In this document: positions 15,010 through 20,610 of the stretch, one piece after another
How the letters are laid out: each line of letters begins with the position of its first letter
Position numbering within the stretch: the stretch's first letter is position 1
NCBI GenBank assembly: GCA_051155755.1
Contig: DAXETY010000070.1
Span: forward strand, 1 to 20,610
DNA: 20,610 bases
From: DAXETY01 sp051155755
GTDB taxonomy: Bacteria; Desulfobacterota; Desulfobacteria; Desulfobacterales; SG8-13
Direction: 5' to 3'
Made by a program: the position numbers and the translations under genes
The notes under the pieces: generated by a model
Database searches by the model: none
What the model was told of the DNA's origin: nothing
What the model saw: only the letters and a program-made list of their open reading frames with translations

Positions 15010-15967
15010 TGTCGGTATCCATCCTCCTAAAACCCCGGTCACTAAAGGAAGCAGAAGCAAAGCCAAGGCAACCATACCAAATGTTTGCAAGATGCCGGGC
15101 CCGCCTGCTCCCTTTGTACCCTCCCCTTTGCCGAACATCGCCAAATCTGAAATGTCACCCAAGGGTTACTCCAAAAAAGTCAAAATCGAAGGAAATGCAG
15201 TGGCAATTCGAGGTGCCAGCTTCAAGAGTATGGGGGATATGGCCAGCAAGGGTACGGGGGGTGGACTAATTTCAGCCAATACACATGGTCCGGCCAAGTT
15301 TATAACTCCAGGTTCTTTAACAGTGAAAATAGAGAATAAGAGCGTTCACTTGCTTGGTGAACCAATACTAAACAACTGTGGCCCCAGTGGTAATCCACCA
15401 AATACTGGGGCAACTATGATGGGTGTTGATCATAGTGATATCGATAAACCCGAGCCGTTTGTAGTTAATATAGACTGCGCTCAAAAAATGAAAAAACCCA
15501 AGCCTGGAAGCAAAAAATGGGACAAATGTATGTGTCAACAACTTTGTGCTAAAATCAAAAAGATGGATGATGCACGCAAAAAAGGCGTTATTGTACCTAC
15601 TCCAGGAGCAAGAACCACAGCCGATTACGCTGCTGGTAAGAGAAGATTTATCAAGGACTTTATGGAAAGAGTACAATCAGGTAAAGGAATACGAAGCAAG
15701 TTTATTCACAAATGTGCAGCCGATAAATATATGGAAAAATTACATCCCGAAAATCCAACAACTGGTGGACACGACGCGCCGTTTAATGCGGATCATATGC
15801 ATGAAGCAGCTTTAGGAGGAGATCTTTTATCTATGGATAATTTCAAAATGTTAGATAAACGTGTCAATCAGTCAATTTCGTTCGAGTCGTATGATCCAGA
15901 TGGACTAAACAAAGGAAAACCAATAAAAGCACATCCCTCCTGCAATTGTCCACACGGACCGGAATAG
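15002..15967 (+). CDS. DUF4150 PAAR-like T6SS effector with C-terminal nuclease-like toxin domain
   Basis: 321 residues from ATG 15002. The ribosome-binding site GAAGGA supports this start, and the gene overlaps the previous one by 8 bases. Residues 1-150 match the DUF4150 PAAR-like domain: IPNVCKMPGPPAPFVPSPLP, then NIAKSEMSPKGYSKKV, then GTGGGLISANTHGPAKF. This domain caps the VgrG spike. Residues about 155-321 are a separate, basic, Cys-containing toxin domain (CMCQQLC at 176-182). Its best motif is A263-DHMHEAALGGD with N280 and KRVNQSI (287-292). A D-H...E, then N, then N pattern resembles HNH/His-Me-finger nucleases. The family could not be named. The last residues CNCPHGPE add further Cys/His. 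The DNA turns AT-rich at the domain junction near 15450. Likely target is nucleic acid in a rival cell (inference). Two putative immunity genes follow. Confidence 0.85.
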   Translation: MSSVGIHPPKTPVTKGSRSKAKATIPNVCKMPGPPAPFVPSPLPNIAKSEMSPKGYSKKVKIEGNAVAIRGASFKSMGDMASKGTGGGLISANTHGPAKFITPGSLTVKIENKSVHLLGEPILNNCGPSGNPPNTGATMMGVDHSDIDKPEPFVVNIDCAQKMKKPKPGSKKWDKCMCQQLCAKIKKMDDARKKGVIVPTPGARTTADYAAGKRRFIKDFMERVQSGKGIRSKFIHKCAADKYMEKLHPENPTTGGHDAPFNADHMHEAALGGDLLSMDNFKMLDKRVNQSISFESYDPDGLNKGKPIKAHPSCNCPHGPE

Positions 15968-15986
15968 AATGAAAGGATAAAACCAA

Positions 15987-16520
15987 ATGCTCTCAAAAGA
16001 TAAAATCAAAAATCTCGTTGATGAAATCATCAAATTAGGAAACGAACTTCGAAAATATCATGAACTTGAAGACGAACCAGCCAAAGCATATCCGCCTCCG
16101 AAAAAGACTACTTTAGACGTATTTAAAAACCGATTTGCAGGAAATGTCCCTCCCTCTTATCTTAAACTCATGACTATCTATAATGGGATAGAAAATTTTG
16201 AGTGGGTGGACGTTTCTATTCTTTCTATCGAGTTTCTGATGAAAAACGAGAATCTTGATGAAAGTTGGATTGAGGCAGGCGCATATAACGAGGGTGAGCT
16301 ATTTATTTTTGCCCAATCCGACTCTGACGCTCATGTCGTTGCATTTCTGATTAAGAAGGCTGATGACAAAGGTGAAATGGAGGTTGTCCACTTTGACGCT
16401 GGCGGTATACTAGGACGACACAACAATTTAGAGAGCTATCTAAAAGATCGCCGCAATTGGTTTAAGCAAAGCCTTGAATTAGAGATAGCAGATAGAGATA
16501 GGCTACATAATGATGAATAG
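15987..16520 (+). CDS. SUKH (SMI1/KNR4) family immunity protein
   Basis: 177 residues, cytoplasmic. The segment NVPPSYLKLMTIYNGI (about 52-67) and the later GELFIFAQSDSDAHVVAFLI (about 101-120) followed by VVHFDAGGIL are typical of SMI1/KNR4 (SUKH) immunity proteins. These bind and neutralise nuclease-type polymorphic toxins. It starts 19 bases after the toxin gene with a reasonable GAAAGGA site upstream of ATG 15987, and is AT-rich like the toxin domain. It is therefore the most likely cognate immunity protein. Its last codons overlap the next gene by about 11 bases. Confidence 0.82.
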   Translation: MLSKDKIKNLVDEIIKLGNELRKYHELEDEPAKAYPPPKKTTLDVFKNRFAGNVPPSYLKLMTIYNGIENFEWVDVSILSIEFLMKNENLDESWIEAGAYNEGELFIFAQSDSDAHVVAFLIKKADDKGEMEVVHFDAGGILGRHNNLESYLKDRRNWFKQSLELEIADRDRLHNDE

Positions 16521-17442
16521 CTATAATGAGAAAATTTTGCGGGGTGAAAACCCTTTCGTATCATGGGAAGTGGACGAGATAGATGGCAAAATCCATCCTT
16601 TATTTGAGCTTAAATTCGGAATAGTCTTCTACATTAATTATCCTCCGGGGCCAAGGCGAACACGGAATGTATTTGACCTTTATATGGGCCGATATTCAAA
16701 CCGTATAAAAAGGTACGTATCTACTGCTTCGGGAGCCGGCATACAGGATTGGACAAAGGATACAATGCAATTGTTTCACAATCATCTATTACCTAACCTG
16801 CGCATCGGGCTTCATTGGGGGTATGGCTTCGACGATGGAAAAGCACTTGATTCCTTTCTCTTTATGTTTCACGGATATAGACCCGTTCAAGAAATTGGTA
16901 AAGCAAGCTTTTTTCGATTTGAATTTCCTTGGAATATTGACCATTATGAAGTAAAGCAGTTGGCTATAGATATAGCGAAGATAGTACCTTTTGAAAGTGG
17001 ATTTTCCGGTTACTTCTTCAAACCATCTATTCAAATACCTGAAAGCTACAATCAAATGTTTGCTGTATGTCGACGCTTTTGGGGTGTTGAAGCTTGGAAT
17101 TTGGACGTTACTGTTAATTACATATTGGAGGGTTACAAGAGTATAAATTGGCTGACTCTTATAGGCAATTCATTATGTAAGCAAGATCCTAAAGCCATAC
17201 AGTTGGCAAAAAAAGCTGCCGTGTATTTCGAAGATTCACCTCATGGAGTTATTTTTCAGGCAGCAGATAGTGCTCTTCTTGGAGACCAAAATTTGAGAGA
17301 GGACATGTCTTCATACGTCGCTATTGCTAAAGCTTTGCTCCCTCTACAAATGACTACATATGGATCTTTTGGCGGTGAGCGATGGGATGAAGAAAATAGT
17401 CTAAATTGGATCCGCAGATTTACTCATCCAGATGATGTGTAA
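16510..17442 (+). CDS. DUF3396 / type VI immunity family protein
   Basis: 310 residues, cytoplasmic. It resembles the DUF3396 (PF11876) type VI immunity family, as judged by its overall length, the opening FYINYPPGP and the aromatic-rich RFEFPWN and WGVEAWNLDVT stretches; I recognise it less securely than its neighbours. Start ATGATG at 16510 overlaps the SUKH stop, so the two are co-translated. It may protect against the adjacent toxin jointly with the SUKH protein, or be an orphan immunity gene kept from a previous toxin. Low GC like its neighbours. Confidence 0.68.
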   Translation: MMNSYNEKILRGENPFVSWEVDEIDGKIHPLFELKFGIVFYINYPPGPRRTRNVFDLYMGRYSNRIKRYVSTASGAGIQDWTKDTMQLFHNHLLPNLRIGLHWGYGFDDGKALDSFLFMFHGYRPVQEIGKASFFRFEFPWNIDHYEVKQLAIDIAKIVPFESGFSGYFFKPSIQIPESYNQMFAVCRRFWGVEAWNLDVTVNYILEGYKSINWLTLIGNSLCKQDPKAIQLAKKAAVYFEDSPHGVIFQAADSALLGDQNLREDMSSYVAIAKALLPLQMTTYGSFGGERWDEENSLNWIRRFTHPDDV

Positions 17443-17541
17443 TACATAAAGATAGTTGTCATTTAGTGTCTTGTGATTCGCAATTAATAGTGCAAAGTGC
17501 CCCGACGGCCACCTTGGTTAGGCTCCGAATATTTTACAACT

Positions 17542-19047
17542 ATGAACTACAGTTCCTCCCTTTATGATGTTATTCCATATCACGGTACAGTAACTCCTGA
17601 TACTGACCTTGGCCACCTTTCCATATGTTCACTTTGGCAAAAAGGTCCGCAACCGCCTCTTCAGCGTTTTTGCTTAGCCGAACTCGGTTGCGGAGACTGT
17701 GCAAATTTGCTTCCGGTAGCTTTTTATGATCCTCATTCCGTTTTTATCGGGATCGACAACTCCAAAGCGGAGATGAAAAGGGCCAAACAATGTGCTAAAA
17801 GATTAGAATTGAAAAATATTCGATTTGTTCTGGGAGACATCCGAGAGCTCGATTCAAACAACTTTGCTCCATGTGACTACATCATCGCTCACGGGCTATT
17901 CTCCTGGGTGCCTTCAGACGTCCGCTACACCATTTTAGATTTCTGCCGAAAGAGCCTTTCTTCTTCGGGCTTGGCCTACATATCTTATAATGCCCAGCCG
18001 GGGTGGTCGATTCGACGCTTGGTGCGAGAAGCCCTCCTGCGCGACCGCATGGTTCAAGAAGCGGCCGTGGGAAACAAAGCCCAACGAGCCATAGAGGTGG
18101 CAACCCGGCTCCTGGAGGATCTGCCGTCGCGGGATTATGCTCATTCAGTTCTTTTGGCCGAAGAATTGGAGCGCGTACGCGACGGAAACCCCGGATATGT
18201 CTTTCATGAATATCTCGCCGAAGTCAACGAGGGATTCTGGCTTCGAGATTTCGTAGAACATGCCCGGCGCAATGGCCTACGCTATGTAGCCGACGCCCAG
18301 TTCTGCCGCTGGGAGGGATATGTTCCCGACGAACTCAGAAACGCACTGGCCAAAAGAGACCTTGATCCCATCGAACAGGAAGAGGCAGCCGACCTGCTCG
18401 GTAATCGATACTTTCGAGCCTCCATTCTCTGCAGAGACGATGCTCCTCGGTCGTCTGTGTCTCACCGGGATATCATTGAAAAGGTATTCATCGCCACTTC
18501 CCTGCATGCGGTATCCGACCCTTTTGATCCCCGTGAGGGAGTGGTGGAAACTTTCGCCGGTCAATCTCTTATTGGTAAAAATGCCCCGGAAATCACCCTG
18601 AATGCGGCCATCACCAAAGCCGCTGTGGTCCTGCTGGCCGCCCAATGGCCCTTTGGAATGAAATTTGATGCATTGTTCGATCACGCAACGGAGCTACTCA
18701 CCAGTCATGGTTGTGAGGTGAATCCGGATGCTCGATCGCAGCTAGCGGATGAACTGGTAAAACTATTCGAGGCCGGACAGATCGATTGCCGCTTGAGCGA
18801 ACCCGAATATCCAACAGAGATCTCCGACTACCCAAAGGCCCATACCTTGGCTCGATACGAGGCCGAGCACCGGGAAATGTTAACCACTCCGCACCATTTA
18901 CCGCTTTCCTTCGATTCGCGAACGTTGTCTTTCCTGCGCAGTTTGGATGGATCAATGTCACAGTCAGATCTAGAGCGAAACTTTGGCGCGAAACGGGTGA
19001 ACGACACGTTGGAAATTTTGAGACGATGGGGATTATTGGAGAAATAG
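17542..19047 (+). CDS. SAM-dependent methyltransferase with regulatory domain (PKMT-like)
   Basis: 501 residues from ATG 17542. A GTG 15 codons earlier (17497) is possible but would add an unusual tail, and homologues begin close to the YDxxPY motif. Residues 1-40 (SLYDVIPYHGTVTPDT) and the methyltransferase core follow: SAM motif I AELGCGDCANL (46-56), acidic motif IGIDNS (69-74), and YISYNAQPGW (147-156). The second half (about 210-320) fits the methyltransferase regulatory domain (PF10119), and the end (about 420-501) is a winged-helix-like PKMT C-terminal domain (SFLRSLDGSMSQSDLER). Such proteins include protein-lysine methyltransferases; the substrate here is unknown. The gap of about 100 bases and higher GC separate it from the immunity genes. 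It ends convergently, 72 bases from the HEAT-repeat gene. Confidence 0.87.
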   Translation: MNYSSSLYDVIPYHGTVTPDTDLGHLSICSLWQKGPQPPLQRFCLAELGCGDCANLLPVAFYDPHSVFIGIDNSKAEMKRAKQCAKRLELKNIRFVLGDIRELDSNNFAPCDYIIAHGLFSWVPSDVRYTILDFCRKSLSSSGLAYISYNAQPGWSIRRLVREALLRDRMVQEAAVGNKAQRAIEVATRLLEDLPSRDYAHSVLLAEELERVRDGNPGYVFHEYLAEVNEGFWLRDFVEHARRNGLRYVADAQFCRWEGYVPDELRNALAKRDLDPIEQEEAADLLGNRYFRASILCRDDAPRSSVSHRDIIEKVFIATSLHAVSDPFDPREGVVETFAGQSLIGKNAPEITLNAAITKAAVVLLAAQWPFGMKFDALFDHATELLTSHGCEVNPDARSQLADELVKLFEAGQIDCRLSEPEYPTEISDYPKAHTLARYEAEHREMLTTPHHLPLSFDSRTLSFLRSLDGSMSQSDLERNFGAKRVNDTLEILRRWGLLEK

Positions 19048-19119
19048 GTTTTCGTGCGGCTGGTAAAAGTCCGCTAAATTTCCATTGAGATAGATTCAAT
19101 TCGGTTTAATTTAATAGCC

Positions 19120-20367
19120 TTATTTTTTCAAACCAAGCGCTTTGAGTTGCTGGAATCCCGGTGCCCTTACCTCGAAAAGAGGCTGTCCCGCTTGCATCAG
19201 AGCCAGTTCAAGTGCCGCTGCAGCCCGCTGGCGTTGCAATCCGGATGCAAGAACGTGCTGGCAGTGCTGCCGGGAAACGGGCTTACCGCACAGATACCGG
19301 ATACCATTTCGAAAGAGATTTTTATGCTCACTCCACCAATCATGAACTAGTTCAGGTTCCGGCCAAGGCAGATTTTCATCCGGGTCCATTGACACATCTT
19401 CATCCACCGGATTCTCCGAAGGACCAGCTCCAAAGCCTTCGGGCAACTGTCCTTCAAGATTTTCATCGATGATATCAACTCCCGTGATCATCGCAAATGC
19501 TTCACCGGCAACCCGTGCCATCTCCGGGATCGACATATACTCAATCAGCAATGGAATCAGCACCGGATCACCAATTGCTCCTGCACCAATCACCTCAATT
19601 CTTTGCAGGGGCTTTTTATTCGAAATTGCCTTATTCCAATCATGTCCCTCGGGCACACTCATTCGCCGAAGTGCGATGGAACAGGCCTTTTCTGCACGCG
19701 GACTTCCCCCCTCTACGATGGATTGTAATGCGGGCAACCCTGCGGTACTGCCAAGCAAAGCAGCCGACCAGGCAGCATAAAACCTGCAATTCTCATCATC
19801 ATCATTCAGGTGGTCGATGACTGCGGCAGCAAAGTCCGTTTTCCCCAGTTCACCGAAAGCCTTTAGTGCCCGGGCTTTCAGAATGGGTTCCGGAGAATTC
19901 AGTACGGCATGCATAAATTGACCGGGATCCCGGCGGTGCACCGCAAATGCCGCCAAACCGATTCGACATAATAGCGAAGATTCTGAGTGTAAATAATCCT
20001 GGATGAAATTCTCAACTTGCGGGAATGGGATCCATCCTAATGCGGACACGATTCCGCGAGATATTTCGAGGCTTGAAACTCCCGCATCAACAACCGCTTG
20101 GATTCGATCTGTATTTCCATTTTCAAATGCTAAAACGGCTGCGGTAAAAACATCGCCCGTTTCTTCCCAATCAAGCACTTCCTTGCAAATTTCCCATCCT
20201 TTGTCCTCAGCTATCCGCAGACCATCGATGTTTGCTTCTATGCGGTCATCAAGGTCAGCAATCTCACTTAATGAATAGTGGGGATCACCGACGGCTGCAT
20301 TCCGCATATACCAGCTGAACGCTGCGACATCCGCGTGTTGTTCAATGATTTCCGATATTACGTCCAT
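19120..20367 (-). CDS. TIGR02270-type HEAT-repeat T6SS-associated protein
   Basis: 415 residues, cytoplasmic, no membrane segment. The N-terminal EQHADVAAFSWYMRN is followed by LDDRIEANIDGLR, matching the start of TIGR02270 proteins. Residues about 85-240 form HEAT-like helical repeats (for example KARALKAFGELGKTDFAAAV, CRFYAAWSAALLGSTAGLPA). An acidic Pro-rich loop (about 320-345) precedes a C-terminal part with RYLCGKPVS and QRQRAAAALELALMQ. The function is unknown; genes of this family sit beside VgrG, DUF2169 and DUF6484 genes in T6SS loci. It lies 51 bases after the DUF6484-type gene on the same strand, so they are probably co-transcribed from outside the window. Confidence 0.85.
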   Translation of the reverse strand: MDVISEIIEQHADVAAFSWYMRNAAVGDPHYSLSEIADLDDRIEANIDGLRIAEDKGWEICKEVLDWEETGDVFTAAVLAFENGNTDRIQAVVDAGVSSLEISRGIVSALGWIPFPQVENFIQDYLHSESSLLCRIGLAAFAVHRRDPGQFMHAVLNSPEPILKARALKAFGELGKTDFAAAVIDHLNDDDENCRFYAAWSAALLGSTAGLPALQSIVEGGSPRAEKACSIALRRMSVPEGHDWNKAISNKKPLQRIEVIGAGAIGDPVLIPLLIEYMSIPEMARVAGEAFAMITGVDIIDENLEGQLPEGFGAGPSENPVDEDVSMDPDENLPWPEPELVHDWWSEHKNLFRNGIRYLCGKPVSRQHCQHVLASGLQRQRAAAALELALMQAGQPLFEVRAPGFQQLKALGLKK

Positions 20368-20418
20368 TCGGATGGTTTCTTATGCTTCAACTTATTGGTA
20401 CATCCAAAGTAGCTCTTT

Positions 20419-20610
20419 TCAATTAATCTGAACCGATCCACCTCGGATGCGGTTTACACCCGAAGAACGACTCAGAAGGTATGCGCCTTTGATCAAGATT
20501 TTCCCGGCCCGCGTCAGCGTGATGCTGGCTTTGCCGCACCGGAGCACGATCTGTTCTTTGGCGTCGAAAGTCACCTGCCTGCCGTCGACAAATACCGCTT
20601 CGGTTTCATC
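20419..20610 (-). CDS. DUF6484-type T6SS-associated protein, C-terminal fragment (5' end cut by window)
   Basis: Only the last 63 residues are visible. They contain LRCGKASITLTRAGKILIKG and SRSSGVNRIRGGSVQIN, the conserved C-terminal pattern of DUF6484 domain proteins. These are small beta-rich, VgrG-tail-like proteins next to T6SS spike genes. The repeated short beta strands (ITLT, ILIKG) resemble the gp5/VgrG needle. The remaining gene, and perhaps a VgrG gene, should lie to the right of the window. Confidence 0.8.
   Translation of the reverse strand, partial: DETEAVFVDGRQVTFDAKEQIVLRCGKASITLTRAGKILIKGAYLLSRSSGVNRIRGGSVQIN

Larger units (their letters stand above)
15440..17500. other. AT-rich exchangeable toxin/immunity cassette
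   Basis: From about the DUF4150/toxin junction to the gap before the methyltransferase gene the DNA is visibly AT-rich. By hand count, 16981-17040 has 20 G+C of 60 bases, against 40 of 60 at 12301-12360. The boundary falls inside a gene at a domain junction, as expected when a toxin tip and its immunity genes are swapped by recombination. No insertion sequence or direct repeat was found at the edges. Confidence 0.6.

Noticed and set aside
19048..19119. Bidirectional terminator between the convergent methyltransferase and TIGR02270 genes
   Set aside because: The gap is AT-rich with a T-run, but no convincing stem could be drawn.

Overview
The window looks like chromosomal DNA from a GC-rich Gram-negative bacterium. 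The REP-like and degenerate repeats, lipoproteins, eukaryote-type kinase signalling and type VI secretion (T6SS) accessory genes fit a member of the Desulfobacterota (former Deltaproteobacteria), but no taxonomic marker is present, so this is inference. No rRNA, tRNA, CRISPR array or transposase gene was seen.

Left part (1-9700, all minus strand). Transcription starts near 9640 and runs leftwards through a membrane sensor-like protein, a transmembrane Ser/Thr kinase and a PP2C phosphatase. A 21-bp perfect inverted repeat marks the end of this unit and even encodes the last codons of the phosphatase. A second unit, with its own good promoter near 6100, encodes an MBOAT O-acyltransferase, a large exported protein (an SGNH-like domain lacking its catalytic residues, fused to a sialate-O-acetylesterase-type domain), and a cytoplasmic FHA domain joined through one membrane helix to a periplasmic lytic transglycosylase domain. 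The last gene is cut by the window edge. Together these read as an envelope-remodelling set (O-acetylation, de-O-acetylation, wall cleavage) placed next to a phosphorylation switch. The FHA domain could be what links the two.

Middle (9700-12900). A roughly 700-bp non-coding stretch holds degenerate repeat remnants, a candidate promoter and a structured leader. It is followed on the plus strand by two overlapping lipoprotein genes: a polysaccharide deacetylase with a LysM-like N-terminus, and a TPR / double LysM / proline-rich / TPR protein. Both suit a role at the cell wall.

Right part (12900-20610). This is a T6SS effector locus: a DUF2169 accessory protein, a ketosynthase-like protein that lacks recognisable catalytic residues, a DUF4150 PAAR-like protein carrying a C-terminal toxin domain with a DHMHE nuclease-like motif, a SUKH (SMI1/KNR4) immunity protein and a DUF3396-type immunity protein. 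Adjacent start and stop codons overlap or lie close together. From the middle of the DUF4150 gene to about 17500 the DNA is clearly more AT-rich, as expected for an exchangeable toxin/immunity cassette. After it come a SAM methyltransferase with a regulatory domain and, convergently on the minus strand, a TIGR02270-type HEAT-repeat protein and the end of a DUF6484-type protein, both typical T6SS neighbours.

The strongest lead is the possible phospho-controlled peptidoglycan O-acetylation / lytic-transglycosylase system next to a T6SS effector locus. The second is the toxin cassette with its inactive ketosynthase-like partner.
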